Positions 51,531 to 61,365 are shown, numbered from the stretch's first letter. The stretch is DNA of 64,000 nt from Comamonas sp. SCN 67-35 (GCA_001725255.1 MEFV01000001.1:124001-188000); one strand, 5' to 3'. The notes: generated by a model not told the origin, from the letters alone. Numbers and translations are program-made.

Positions 51531-53642
51531 ATGTTCATCCCCTTCCCGGCCTCGTACGCGCGAGCCGCGTGGCGGGCACTGCTCACCGCATCGTGCTGCG
51601 TCGGGGCGCACGCACAGCCACCTACCCCGGCTCCCGAGGCGCCCGCGCTGCCCACGGTCACCGTGACCGATACCGAACCGGGCTCACCCACCGTGCCCAG
51701 CGTCGCGCGCCAGCGCGAGGCCATCGAGCAGACTGCCGGCTCGGTCGGCTTCATCGACAACGCCACGCTGCTGGACCGCTACCAGGCCAACCTGCACGAT
51801 GTGCTGCAGGACGCGCCCGGCGTGGTCACGCAAAACCGCTACGGACAGGAGCTGCGCCTGTCGATCCGCGGCTCGGGCATCGCGCGCGGCTACCACGTGC
51901 GCGGCATCGAGCTGCTGCAGGACGGCATCCCGACCAACCTGGCCGACGGCAGCGGCGACCTCTACGAGATCGACCCCATGGGCCTGCGCACGACCGAGAT
52001 CTACAAGGGCGGCAACGCGCTGGGCCTGGGCGCGTCCACGCTCGGCGGCGCGATCAACTTCATCACGCCGACGGCGTATACCGCGATCGCGCCCAACATC
52101 GTGCAGGTCTCTGGCGGCAGCTTTGGCAGTGTGCAGACGAGCGGCCAGGTCTCACGCGTGGCAGGCGACCTCGATTGGCTGGCCAACCTCACCGCCTCGC
52201 ACGCCGACGGCTGGCGCGCGCACGAAACCGGCAACTACGGGCAGTTCAACGGCAACCTGGGCTACCGGCTCGGACCGTCGGCCGAGACGCGCTTTTACCT
52301 CGGCGTGTACGCCACCAACCAGCTGCTGCCGGGCACGCTCAGCCTGGCCGACGCGCTGGGCGATCCGCGCAAGGCCGGAGCCGGCGTCGTCGCGCAGAAC
52401 CAGGCGCGCGACATGCGCGTGCAGCGGCTGGCCAACCGCACCAGCGTGGCGCTGGGCGGCGGCCGGCTCGACGTGAACAGCTGGCTGATCCACACCGACA
52501 TGTTCCACCCGATCTTCCAGGTGCTGACGACGAACGGGGACACCTGGGGCGTCGCGCCACGTTATGCCCGGGCGTGGCAAGCGGGCAGCCACCGCAACGA
52601 GATGACGCTGGGCGCGCGCGTGTTCGGCGGCAGCTACGAGGCGCAGCGCTTCGTCAACCAGGGCGGCGCGGCGGGCGCGCCCACGCTGGACGCGCGGCAG
52701 AAGGCGCTGAACGTCGAGGCGTATCTGGAGAACCGCACTTTCGTCACGCCACGTCTGGCCTTCGTCGCGGGCGTGAAGGCGCTGCGCCACGACCGGGACT
52801 ACATCAACCACGGCGTGCGGCCCGGCAACCCGGATGCGGCGACCGACCGTGTGACGTACAGCGGCCTGAACCCGAAGATCGGCCTGCTCTGGGAACCGCG
52901 CGAGCACGTGCAGGTGTTCGCCAACCTCACCCGCAGCCAGGACGTGCCCGATTTCACCGATCTGACGCAGACCTTCGGCGCCACCAGCCGCTTCGTGCCG
53001 CTGGCCTCGCAACGCGCCTGGACGGCCGAGATCGGCACGCGCGGCCAGCATGGCCTGCTGCGCTGGGACGCCACCTACTACCGCTCGCGGGTGCGCGGCG
53101 AGATGCTGCAGTACACGCTCGATCCGACGGTGCCCGCCACCACCTTCAACGCCGACCGCACGCTGCACCAGGGCATCGAGTTGGGCGCCTCGCTCACGCT
53201 GGCGCGCAACCTCGCGGCGGAGAACGCGGGCGATCGTCTTGAGCTCAGCCAGATGTGGAACTGGAGCGATTTCCGATTCCAGGGCGATCCGCAGCATGGC
53301 GACAACGCCATCCCCGGACTGCCGCGCCACGTGCTGCGCACCGCGCTGAGCTACACGCGCGCCGACGGCTTCTACGTCACGCCGACGCTGGACTGGGTGC
53401 CCGGCGGCGCCTGGGTGGACTACGCCAACACCACCAAGACGCCGGGCTACGCGCTGCTGGGCCTCAAATTCGGCGCCACGCTCAGGGATGGCCTGAGCTT
53501 CTACGTGGACCTGCGCAACCTCACGAACCGGCGCTACGTGGCCGATTTCGCACCGGTGCTGAATGCCGCGGCCGCACCCGTCAACACTTTCTACCCCGGC
53601 CTAGGACGTAGCATCCACGCCGGTATGCGCTATCAATTTTAA
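51531..53642 (+). CDS. TonB-dependent outer-membrane receptor, probable copper type
   Basis: 703 residues from ATG 51531 (AAGGA at 51520-51524). Signal peptide of ~28 residues, then 'APALPTVTVTDTEPGSP', a TonB-box-like Thr-Val-Thr-Val stretch. The plug domain has 'LRLSIRGSGIARGYHVRGIELLQDGI' region and 'YKGGNALGLGASTLGGAINF', and a ~22-strand barrel ends in '...GMRYQF' with the terminal Phe. The plug resembles FecA/BtuB-type receptors. The flanking DUF2946, YcnI and CopC-CopD genes make copper, or a copper chelate, the best guess for its ligand. Confidence 0.85.
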   Translation: MFIPFPASYARAAWRALLTASCCVGAHAQPPTPAPEAPALPTVTVTDTEPGSPTVPSVARQREAIEQTAGSVGFIDNATLLDRYQANLHDVLQDAPGVVTQNRYGQELRLSIRGSGIARGYHVRGIELLQDGIPTNLADGSGDLYEIDPMGLRTTEIYKGGNALGLGASTLGGAINFITPTAYTAIAPNIVQVSGGSFGSVQTSGQVSRVAGDLDWLANLTASHADGWRAHETGNYGQFNGNLGYRLGPSAETRFYLGVYATNQLLPGTLSLADALGDPRKAGAGVVAQNQARDMRVQRLANRTSVALGGGRLDVNSWLIHTDMFHPIFQVLTTNGDTWGVAPRYARAWQAGSHRNEMTLGARVFGGSYEAQRFVNQGGAAGAPTLDARQKALNVEAYLENRTFVTPRLAFVAGVKALRHDRDYINHGVRPGNPDAATDRVTYSGLNPKIGLLWEPREHVQVFANLTRSQDVPDFTDLTQTFGATSRFVPLASQRAWTAEIGTRGQHGLLRWDATYYRSRVRGEMLQYTLDPTVPATTFNADRTLHQGIELGASLTLARNLAAENAGDRLELSQMWNWSDFRFQGDPQHGDNAIPGLPRHVLRTALSYTRADGFYVTPTLDWVPGGAWVDYANTTKTPGYALLGLKFGATLRDGLSFYVDLRNLTNRRYVADFAPVLNAAAAPVNTFYPGLGRSIHAGMRYQF

Positions 53643-53656
53643 GAAAAGGAAACATC

Positions 53657-54205
53657 ATGAACGCAAGCACATTCACCGGAATGAGGATCTTCACCACCCC
53701 TCTCCTGCTGGCCGCCGCGAGCCTGTGCAGCGGCGCGGCGCTGGCGCACGTGACGCTGCAGACCGCGCAGGCGCAGGCAGGAAGCGGCTACAAGGCGGTG
53801 CTGCGCGTGCCGCACGGCTGCAAGGGCGCGGCCACGACGCAGTTGAGCGTGCAGATACCCGCCGGGGTCATCGCCGTCAAGCCCCAGCCCAAGCCCGGCT
53901 GGGAGATCACGATGACCCACGGCAAATATGCGCAGGCCTACGCCTACCATGGCGCGCAGTTGACCGAAGGGGTACGCACCATCACCTGGTCGGGCGGCCC
54001 GCTGCCCGATGCCTACTACGACGAATTCGTCTTCAGCAGCCAGATCGCCTCGACGCTGGCGCCGGGCACGCCGCTGTACTTCCCGGTGGTGCAGACCTGC
54101 GGTCAGGCGGTGCAGCGCTGGATCGAGATCCCGGCGGCGGGCCAGACCGGGCACCTGGAGATGCCGGCGCCCTCTCTGCATCTGACGCCGAAGGAAACGC
54201 CGTGA
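53657..54205 (+). CDS. ycnI: YcnI/DUF1775 periplasmic copper protein
   Basis: 182 residues. A signal peptide ends near 'SGAALAHVTLQTAQ', giving a mature N-terminal His, the residue that binds Cu(II) in YcnI-type proteins together with a Trp and a Glu. 'ITWSGGPLPDAYYDEFVF' supplies a conserved Trp. A beta-sandwich like CopC. It follows the receptor by 14 bases and overlaps the copCD start (GTGA), so all three are coupled. Probably a periplasmic copper chaperone. Confidence 0.88.
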   Translation: MNASTFTGMRIFTTPLLLAAASLCSGAALAHVTLQTAQAQAGSGYKAVLRVPHGCKGAATTQLSVQIPAGVIAVKPQPKPGWEITMTHGKYAQAYAYHGAQLTEGVRTITWSGGPLPDAYYDEFVFSSQIASTLAPGTPLYFPVVQTCGQAVQRWIEIPAAGQTGHLEMPAPSLHLTPKETP

Positions 54206-55872
54206 AGCACGCGCCAGCGGCGCCCGGCGCGCGCAGCCTGCGCGCCTGGCCGGCCGGCCTTCTGCTCCTGGCCGCGTTGCTGGCGCTGATGCTGGCCAGC
54301 CCCAGGGCACGAGCCCATGCGTCGCTGGTGCAGTCCGAGCCCGCGAACGCCAGCGCGCTCGCGCAGGCTCCCGGCGCGCTCACGCTGCGCTTCAACGAGG
54401 ACGTCACGCCCACGCGCATCGAACTCGTCGAGGCCGACGGGAGCAAGGTCGCGCCGCGCGCCGTCCACGCGGGCGGGGCCACGCTCACCGTGCAACTGCC
54501 GCCGCTGGGCGAGGGCGTCCACGCCTTGAGCTGGCACGTGGTCTCGGCCGACGGCCATCCGGTCGCCGGGGTCGTGACGTTTTCGGTCGGCGCGGCAGCG
54601 GCCCGGCCCACGTCGGCGTCGGTCCGGATGCCCGGCTCGCTCGCGGCGGCGATCTGGCTTGCCAGGATCGCGCTGTACATCGGCCTGTTCGTTGGCGTCG
54701 GGGGTGCCTTCTTCGCCGCCTGGGTCATCGCGGGTGGCGCACGGCGGGGTGTCGATCCGGATCGCATGGCCGGGGCGCGCATCATCGACGCCGCGCTGCT
54801 CCTGGGCCTGCTGAGCGCAGCGGCATCGCCCGGCCTGCAGGGCGCGGACATGCTGGGCCTGGGCGCAGCGTCGGGCATGCAATGGCACACCTGGCGCACG
54901 GGCGCGGGCAGCCCCTACGGCATCACGCTGGGCATCGCCGCATGCGCCATGGGACTGGCGCTCGTCGCCCGCCCTGTCCGCAGGCCCGGGGCGGCGCGCC
55001 CCGCGAGTCTGCTGGCGCTCATCGGCGTGGGGCTGGCGCTGGCGGCCAGCGGCCATGCGAGCACCGCGCCGCCCCAGTGGGCCACGCGGGCGGCCGTGTT
55101 CCTGCATGCGACGGGCGTCGCACTCTGGGTGGGCGCGCTGCTTCCGCTGGCGGGCACGCTGCGCGCGGGGAGCCTCCTCGGCCCGCGCGTGCTGACGCGC
55201 TTTTCGCGGCTCGTCGTCTACCCGCTGGCCGCGCTGGTGCTGACCGGGCTCACGCTCGCGGTGATTCAGCTCGGGGATTTCTCCGCTCTGCCGGGCACCG
55301 ACTACGGCCGCGTGCTGGTGCTCAAGCTGGCGCTGGTGACCCTCGTGCTGCTGTTGGCCGCGGCCAACCGCTGGCGTCTCACGGGAGCGGCGGTGCGGGG
55401 CGAACCCGGCGGTGCAGGGCGCCTGCGGCGCTCCATCGCCGTGGAGACCGTCATGCTGCTGGCCATCCTCGCGGTGGTGGCGCTGTGGCGCTTCACCGTG
55501 CCGCCACGCTCGCTGGCACATGCCGATCACACGGCTGCAGCGCAGGAGAGTCGGCAGCTGCAGTTGCACGACGCCCGGGCGATGGTGAATCTGCAGCTCA
55601 CGCCCGGCCGCGCCGGGCCGGTGTCGATCACGGCATCGATCCGCGGCGGCGCATCCGCCGCGCTGGATGCCAGGCAAGTGAGCTACACCCTCGCCAACAG
55701 CACGGTCGGCATCGAGGCCCTGCACGCGCAGGCCAGCCAGGTCAGCCCCGGGGTGTGGCGCGCGGATGGAGTGCTGATCCCCACCGCCGGGCGCTGGACG
55801 GTGCGCGTCACGATCCTGATCGACGAATTCACGCAGGTGAGCCTGCAAGGCACGGTCACGCTGGACCACTGA
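54202..55872 (+). CDS. CopC-CopD fusion protein (copper import)
   Basis: 556 residues from GTG 54202, with ribosome site AAGGAA. Residues ~1-37 are a signal peptide, so the mature protein begins 'HASLVQSEPAN', giving the N-terminal Cu(II) His of CopC. 'SADGHPVAG' carries the partner Asp and His, while the Met-rich Cu(I) loop is absent. From ~residue 145 a CopD domain has about eight membrane helices with conserved His in 'SGHASTAPP' and 'VFLHATGVALWVGALLPL'. A C-terminal ~110-residue soluble YtkA-like domain ends it. CopC-CopD fusions are linked to copper uptake rather than efflux. Confidence 0.9.
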   Translation: MKHAPAAPGARSLRAWPAGLLLLAALLALMLASPRARAHASLVQSEPANASALAQAPGALTLRFNEDVTPTRIELVEADGSKVAPRAVHAGGATLTVQLPPLGEGVHALSWHVVSADGHPVAGVVTFSVGAAAARPTSASVRMPGSLAAAIWLARIALYIGLFVGVGGAFFAAWVIAGGARRGVDPDRMAGARIIDAALLLGLLSAAASPGLQGADMLGLGAASGMQWHTWRTGAGSPYGITLGIAACAMGLALVARPVRRPGAARPASLLALIGVGLALAASGHASTAPPQWATRAAVFLHATGVALWVGALLPLAGTLRAGSLLGPRVLTRFSRLVVYPLAALVLTGLTLAVIQLGDFSALPGTDYGRVLVLKLALVTLVLLLAAANRWRLTGAAVRGEPGGAGRLRRSIAVETVMLLAILAVVALWRFTVPPRSLAHADHTAAAQESRQLQLHDARAMVNLQLTPGRAGPVSITASIRGGASAALDARQVSYTLANSTVGIEALHAQASQVSPGVWRADGVLIPTAGRWTVRVTILIDEFTQVSLQGTVTLDH

Positions 55873-55928
55873 AAGGCTGTTGACTCGCCCGCGTGCGTCC
55901 GGCCCACCGGGCCTGCGACAATCCCCGG

Positions 55929-57029
55929 ATGACCAGCGCCTTTGCTCCCCTGAAGAACGACCGCTTCCTGCGCGCCTGCTGGCGCCAGGCCACCGACACC
56001 ACCCCGGTCTGGCTGATGCGCCAGGCCGGCCGCTACCTGCCCGAGTACCGCGCCACGCGCGCGCGGGCCGGCAGCTTCATGGGTCTGGCGACGAACGTGG
56101 ACTACGCCACCGAAGTGACGCTGCAGCCCATAGACCGCTACGCGCTGGATGCCGCCATCCTGTTCTCGGACATCCTCACGGTGCCCGACGCCATGGGCCT
56201 GGGCCTCACCTTTGCCGAAGGCGAAGGCCCGCGCTTTGACCACGCCATCCGCAGCGAGGCCGACGTGGCGCGGCTGGCCACCCCCGATCTGGACAAGCTG
56301 CGCTACGTCTTCGACGCCGTCACCAGTATCCGCAAGGCGCTGGCCGGGCGCGTGCCGCTGATCGGCTTCTCGGGCAGCCCCTGGACGCTGGCCTGCTACA
56401 TGGTGGAAGGACGCGGCTCGCAGGACTACCGCCACGTCAAGACCCTGATGTACGCGCGCCCCGACCTCATGCACCAGGTGCTCGCCATCAACGCCAAGGC
56501 CGTGGCGCAGTACCTGAACGCGCAGATCGCGGCCGGCGCGCAGGCGGTGATGATCTTCGACAGCTGGGGCGGGGTCCTGGCCGATGGGGCGTTTCAGCAA
56601 TTCAGCCTGGCGTACACGCAGCAGGTGCTCTCGCTGCTCGACCGCCACGCGCCGGACGGCAGCCCCGTGCCGCGCATCGTCTTCACCAAGGGCGGCGGTC
56701 TGTGGCTGCAGGACATGCGAGCGCTCGATTGCGAAGTGCTGGGTCTGGACTGGACGGTCAACCTCGGCCATGCGCGCATGCAGGTGGGAGACATCAAGGC
56801 ACTGCAGGGCAACCTCGACCCAAACGTGCTGTTTGCCCCGCCCGAGGTCATCGCCGGGCAGGTGCGCACGGTCATGGACAGCTTCGGCCGACCGCACACC
56901 GACCCTGGCACGGCAGGCCCGACGCAGATTTTCAATCTGGGGCATGGCATCAGTCAGCACACGCCCCCGGAGCGCGTCAGCGCGCTCGTGGAGACGGTGC
57001 ACGGCCACGGACGCCTGATGCGCCAGTGA
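55929..57029 (+). CDS. hemE: Uroporphyrinogen decarboxylase
   Basis: 366 residues from ATG 55929. Decarboxylates the four acetate side chains of uroporphyrinogen III in heme synthesis. Active-site blocks are intact: '[15 protein letters not shown]' (the two Arg), '[14 protein letters not shown]' (catalytic Asp), '[16 protein letters not shown]', and '[13 protein letters not shown]' with the His near the end. Complete length. A strong hairpin follows the stop. Confidence 0.97.
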   Translation: MTSAFAPLKNDRFLRACWRQATDTTPVWLMRQAGRYLPEYRATRARAGSFMGLATNVDYATEVTLQPIDRYALDAAILFSDILTVPDAMGLGLTFAEGEGPRFDHAIRSEADVARLATPDLDKLRYVFDAVTSIRKALAGRVPLIGFSGSPWTLACYMVEGRGSQDYRHVKTLMYARPDLMHQVLAINAKAVAQYLNAQIAAGAQAVMIFDSWGGVLADGAFQQFSLAYTQQVLSLLDRHAPDGSPVPRIVFTKGGGLWLQDMRALDCEVLGLDWTVNLGHARMQVGDIKALQGNLDPNVLFAPPEVIAGQVRTVMDSFGRPHTDPGTAGPTQIFNLGHGISQHTPPERVSALVETVHGHGRLMRQ

Positions 57030-57362
57030 GACGCCGCGCCCCGCGGCGTTCGTGGTATTGACAGGAGGCCCGGACTGACTTATGCACAACAAAAACGTAG
57101 CGCACGCGGCGCCCGTCATGTTGCAGCGCACGATGACGATGACGCACGCGCGCCATGCACATCCTTGATTTACAAGGCTTTTTTGTCCTTGCCATTTTTG
57201 TGCGCAAACCGGTCAAATCCAGCAACTGCGCGGCTTGCGCTGGCTTGAACCCAAGATACCCACAAAGTTATCCACAGCCCTCGTGGATAGCTTGAAAATG
57301 TCCACAAATTCATGAACTTGGCGCAATGTTCGAAGTCGTGAATCAACAGCATTGATCGCAGC
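57030..57362. other. 333-base hemE-priA spacer with DnaA-box-like sites
   Basis: No gene is supported. It is A+T-richer than almost all of the window. It holds TTATGCACA (57080-57088) and the perfect DnaA box TTATCCACA (57268-57276). The latter is part of an inverted repeat TATCCAC/GTGGATA (57269-57289). A T-rich tract lies at 57178-57200. The region must also contain the priA promoter, but no clear -35/-10 pair is visible. Confidence 0.55.
57031..57049 (+). terminator. Terminator-like hairpin after hemE
   Basis: ACGCCGC (57031-57037), loop GCCCC, GCGGCGT (57043-57049), directly after the hemE stop. Very stable stem; only a short TT follows. Confidence 0.5.
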
Positions 57363-59480
57363 TTGTCCACCCCCACCGTCCCGCTGCACATCGTCGTGCC
57401 AACCCCCGCGCACAGCAGCGCGGCACCCATCCTCAGCTACGCCCATGACGTGCCGCTGCCTGCCGGCACCCTGGTGCGCGTGCCCCTGGGCGCCCGCGAA
57501 GTGCTGGGCATCACGTGGGATGAGCCGCAGGGCACCGGGTCAGAGCTCCCGCAGCTGCGCCGCGTCGGCGCCGTCCTGGAAGGACTCGCGCCGCTGCCCG
57601 CCCCCTGGCGCCGTCTGGTGGCCTTTGCGGCGCGCTACTACCAGCGCAGCCTGGGCGAAGTGGCGTTGTCCGCGCTTCCTCCATCGCTGCGCGAACTGAC
57701 CGCCGACCAGCTCACGCGGCGGCTGCGCCGGATGCCCCCGGGCACGCCCGCACCGGACGCCGGTGCGGCCACAGTCCAGACCGAGACATCAAAAATCGTA
57801 GTGCTCAGCACTGACCAGCAAAGCGCTGCAGCCGAAATCGATGCCCATCCAGGCCCCTTCCTGCTGTTCGGCAGCACCGGCAGCGGCAAGACCGAGGTCT
57901 ACCTGCACGCCGTCCAGGCAGCACTGACGCGAGACCCCGGCGCCCAGGCGCTGGTGCTGGTGCCCGAGATCAACCTCACCCCCCAGCTGGAAGCGCGCTT
58001 TCGCGAGCGCTTTGACGCCCTGTGGGGCGCGAGCGCCATCGTCAGCCTGCACAGTGCCATGACGCCGGCGCAGCGCCTCAAAAGCTGGCTCGCCGCGCAC
58101 ACCGGGCAGGCGCGCATCGTGCTCGGCACCCGCATGGCGATCCTTGCCAGCCTGCCGCGGCTCGCGCTCATCGTGGTCGATGAAGAGCACGACGCCAGCT
58201 ACAAGCAGCAGGAGGGCGCGCGCTACTCGGCGCGTGACCTCGCCGTCTGGCGCGCGCGTGACGTGGGGGCCAAGGTGATCCTGGGCAGCGCCACGCCGTC
58301 GCTGGAGAGCTGGCACGCCAGCGACCCGGCGGTGGGGCGCTACCAGCGCCTGCACATGCCCGCGCGCATCGGCGCGGGCGAGCTGCCGCGCCTGCGCCTC
58401 ATCGACATGTCGCAGCAGCCGCGCAAGGCCGTGTTCGCGCCGCCGCTGATCGCGGCCATCACCGAGCGGGTGCAGCGCGGAGAGCAGTGCCTCGTGCTGC
58501 TGAACCGCCGCGGCTTCGCGCCCGTGCTGCACTGCGGCGCCTGCGGCTGGAAGAGCGATTGCCCCCACTGCTCGGCCACGCAGGTGTTCCACAAGAGCGA
58601 CCGCACGCTGCGCTGCCATCACTGCGGCTGCGCCAGCCCCGTGCCGCGCGCCTGCCCGGACTGCGGCAATCCCGACATCCTGACCATAGGCCGCGGCACC
58701 GAGCAGCTGGAGGAGCAGCTCGCGCAGCTGCTGCGCAACGTCATCACTCGCGAGCGGCGCGCCGCGCGCGTGGCGCGCATCGATGCGGACACCACACGCG
58801 CCCGGGGAGCGCTCAAGGCACAGCTGGCGCAGATGCACGCGGGCGACGTGGACGTGCTCGTGGGCACGCAGATGGTGGCCAAGGGACACGACTTTCGCCG
58901 CGTCACGCTCGTCGCGGCCGTGCAGCCCGACGGCGCGCTCTTTTCCAGCGACTTCCGCGCGCCCGAGCGCCTCTTCGCCCTGCTGATGCAGGCGGGGGGG
59001 CGGGCCGGGCGCGACGCGCGGTACATGCAGGCGCAGCAATCCGCCCCGGAGCTGTGGGTACAGACCTGGCACCCCGAACACCCGCTGTTTGCCGCGCTGC
59101 GCGGGCACGACTACCCCGCATTCGCCACCCGGCAACTGGCCGAGCGTGAAGCAGCCGGCATGCCGCCCTTTTCGCACCAGGCGCTGCTGCGCGCCGACGC
59201 CCGCACGCAAGAGGCCGCGCAAGACTTCCTGCGCGCCGCCAGCGAAGCGGCGCGGACGGCGCAACTGCCCGGGATGGACCAGGTCTTCCTCTACCCTCCG
59301 GTGCCGCTCGCCGTGCAACGCGTCGCCAACGTGGAGCGCGCGCAGATGCTGCTGGAAAGCCCCCATCGCGGCGCGCTGCAACACCTGCTCGCCGCGTGGC
59401 AGCCCTTGCTGCATGCCGAGCGCACCCGCCACCGCGCCGTGGTGCGCTGGCTGATCGACGTCGATCCGCAGGCCATCTGA
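57363..59480 (+). CDS. priA: Primosomal replication-restart helicase PriA
   Basis: 705 residues if started at TTG 57363; no ATG lies near and no ribosome site is clear, so the start is uncertain. Domains: N-terminal 3'-end-binding part, then helicase lobes with Walker A 'LFGSTGSGKTEVYL' (~residue 168-181), 'VVDEEHDASYKQQ', and 'GSATPSLESW'. Zinc fingers are in 'CGACGWKSDCPHC' and 'CHHCGCASPVPRACPDCG'; motif V is 'VLVGTQMVAKGHDF' and motif VI 'QAGGRAGRD'. A copy of the palindromic repeat is embedded in frame at residues ~142-160, between the DNA-binding domain and Walker A. Confidence 0.95.
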   Translation: MSTPTVPLHIVVPTPAHSSAAPILSYAHDVPLPAGTLVRVPLGAREVLGITWDEPQGTGSELPQLRRVGAVLEGLAPLPAPWRRLVAFAARYYQRSLGEVALSALPPSLRELTADQLTRRLRRMPPGTPAPDAGAATVQTETSKIVVLSTDQQSAAAEIDAHPGPFLLFGSTGSGKTEVYLHAVQAALTRDPGAQALVLVPEINLTPQLEARFRERFDALWGASAIVSLHSAMTPAQRLKSWLAAHTGQARIVLGTRMAILASLPRLALIVVDEEHDASYKQQEGARYSARDLAVWRARDVGAKVILGSATPSLESWHASDPAVGRYQRLHMPARIGAGELPRLRLIDMSQQPRKAVFAPPLIAAITERVQRGEQCLVLLNRRGFAPVLHCGACGWKSDCPHCSATQVFHKSDRTLRCHHCGCASPVPRACPDCGNPDILTIGRGTEQLEEQLAQLLRNVITRERRAARVARIDADTTRARGALKAQLAQMHAGDVDVLVGTQMVAKGHDFRRVTLVAAVQPDGALFSSDFRAPERLFALLMQAGGRAGRDARYMQAQQSAPELWVQTWHPEHPLFAALRGHDYPAFATRQLAEREAAGMPPFSHQALLRADARTQEAAQDFLRAASEAARTAQLPGMDQVFLYPPVPLAVQRVANVERAQMLLESPHRGALQHLLAAWQPLLHAERTRHRAVVRWLIDVDPQAI
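57789..57842. repeat. Comamonad-type palindromic repeat inside priA (copy 6)
   Basis: CAAAAATCGTAGTGCTCAGC (57790-57809) and AAAGCGCTGCAGCCGAAATC (57820-57839) keep the repeat layout, including the AGCGCTnCAGCC half. It is in frame and codes for about 18 residues of an interdomain linker. Confidence 0.5.
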
Positions 59481-59568
59481 ATCGGATGACCACGCCACGC
59501 AGATGGTTACATAATGCATCAATCGCGGCAGCCACCTCGGTTGCCTGCGATAACCACAAGGAAGCATC

Positions 59569-61365
59569 TTGCGCGACCGCCGTTCGATATGCCTCCGAGC
59601 GGCCCTGCACCGCCTTGGCCCGCTGGTCATGTTGTTGCTGCTGTCTGTCGCGGCCCTCGTCGCCGTGCACGCCATCGCACAGAGCGCCGCAAGCGAACCC
59701 ACCGCCGCCGCGCGCATCGTCTTCATCAATTCCTACCACCGGGGCTATTCCTGGAGCGACGCCATCGAACGGGCCCTGCGGGATGAGCTGGCGCGCTCGG
59801 GCCGCCCCATCGAGCTCTCGTTCGAGTACCTGGACAGCCGGCGTTTCGGCTACGGCGACCAGATCCCGCTGATCGCGCGCACCCTCGCGGCCAAGTACCG
59901 GGCCTATCGCCCCGAAGTGCTGGTGGTCTGCGACAACCCGGCGTTCGAGTTCGCGATGCAGTACCGCGAGCAGCTCTTCCCCGGTGTGCCGCTGGTGTTT
60001 TGCGGCTACAACGACTTCCCGCCGGAAACCGCACGCTGGCTGAACAACGCCACCGGCGTGACCGAGGCCACATCGATCGAGGATTCCGTGGCAATGGCGC
60101 TCAAGGTGCACCCCGGCACCCACACGCTCGCCTTCATCACGTCCACCGCCAATTCCACCAATGCGCGCATCGCCGAGGCGGCGGAGTTCGCCATCTTCCC
60201 GCAACTGCGCCAGCGCTTCGACGTCGTGGAAATCAGGGACGCCCCGATGGCGCGCATCCGCCAGCGGCTGGCCGAACTGCCTTCTTCAACCCTGGTGTTC
60301 CTGGCCGGCCAGACGAACGAGCACACCAACGGCCGGGCGATCAGCCCCGATGAAAGCGCCAGCCTCATCACTGCCGCCAGTCCGTTTCCGGTCTACGCGT
60401 TCTGGGACTCGGACCTCGGGCATGGCGTGCTCGGCGGCCATTTCGTCACCGCGCACCAGCAAGGAGAGACCGCCGCCCGCATGGCCCTGCGCATCCTGGA
60501 CGGCACACCGGCGGACCGCATCCCCGTGGTCATGCAGGCGCCGACCGAAGACATTTTCGATGCGCGCGTGATGCGCCGCTTCGGCGTCTCCGCCGACCAA
60601 CTCCCGGCAAGCGCCCGGATCATCGGGCAAGACACCTCGGCGTGGACCACCTACCGCGGGCAGATCATCGGCATCTCGGCGCTGCTGGCGCTGCAGGGCG
60701 CCTTGATCGCCCTGCTGCTGCGCCAGTCGCGCGGGCGGCGCAAGGCGCTGTCCGAGCTCGATCGGGAGCGCTCGCTGCTGGAGCAGCACGTGGCCGAACG
60801 CACACGCGCCCTGGAAGCGGCCAACACCCAGCTGGCGCACCTGAGCCGCACCGACAAGCTCACCGGACTGGCCAACCGCCGCCATCTGGACCTGGTCCTC
60901 GAAACCGAGTTCGCCCGGCTCGGACGCTCGGGCGCGCCGCTGTCGCTGATCATGATCGACATCGACTATTTCAAGCAATTCAACGACACCTACGGCCACG
61001 TGATGGGCGACGAATGCCTGCGCACCGTGGGGCACCTGCTCGCGCGCATGGCCAACCGCACCCCCGACCTGGCGGCGCGCTTCGGTGGCGAGGAATTCCT
61101 CATCGTGCTGCCCGAGACGGACGCTGCGGGCGCGCTGACGCTCGCCGAGCGCCTGCGCCAGAGCATCGCGGACCTGGCCATCGCGCACACAAGCTCCCCG
61201 GTGGCCCGGTACGTCACGGTCAGTATCGGCGTGCTCACCGTGCATCCGGCGGCAATCGAAGGCGTGCACAGCGCCGTCTCGCAGGTGGACCGCCATCTCT
61301 ACGCCGCCAAACAGCAGGGACGCAACCGCGTGGTGGCCTCAGGCGGGCAGGGCCGCCAGCACTGA
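59569..61365 (+). CDS. Diguanylate cyclase with periplasmic ABC-type sensor domain
   Basis: 598 residues from TTG 59569 (AAGGA at 59559-59563). Signal/anchor helix at ~17-38. A periplasmic domain at ~45-345 has a type I binding-protein fold of the 'ABC sub-bind' kind ('RIVFINSYHRGYSWSD', 'VCDNPAFEFAMQYR', 'GHFVTAHQQGETAARMAL'). Membrane helix at ~360-383, a coiled coil, then a GGDEF domain. The active site is 'RFGGEEFLIVLPE', and the inhibitory I-site R-x-x-D is present five residues before it ('RTPD'). So it should make cyclic di-GMP with product feedback, in response to an unknown periplasmic ligand. Confidence 0.93.
   Translation: MRDRRSICLRAALHRLGPLVMLLLLSVAALVAVHAIAQSAASEPTAAARIVFINSYHRGYSWSDAIERALRDELARSGRPIELSFEYLDSRRFGYGDQIPLIARTLAAKYRAYRPEVLVVCDNPAFEFAMQYREQLFPGVPLVFCGYNDFPPETARWLNNATGVTEATSIEDSVAMALKVHPGTHTLAFITSTANSTNARIAEAAEFAIFPQLRQRFDVVEIRDAPMARIRQRLAELPSSTLVFLAGQTNEHTNGRAISPDESASLITAASPFPVYAFWDSDLGHGVLGGHFVTAHQQGETAARMALRILDGTPADRIPVVMQAPTEDIFDARVMRRFGVSADQLPASARIIGQDTSAWTTYRGQIIGISALLALQGALIALLLRQSRGRRKALSELDRERSLLEQHVAERTRALEAANTQLAHLSRTDKLTGLANRRHLDLVLETEFARLGRSGAPLSLIMIDIDYFKQFNDTYGHVMGDECLRTVGHLLARMANRTPDLAARFGGEEFLIVLPETDAAGALTLAERLRQSIADLAIAHTSSPVARYVTVSIGVLTVHPAAIEGVHSAVSQVDRHLYAAKQQGRNRVVASGGQGRQH

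Noticed and set aside
57030..57362. Chromosomal replication origin
   Set aside because: Only two good DnaA boxes, no 13-mer array, and no dnaA, rpmH, gidA or parAB genes nearby.
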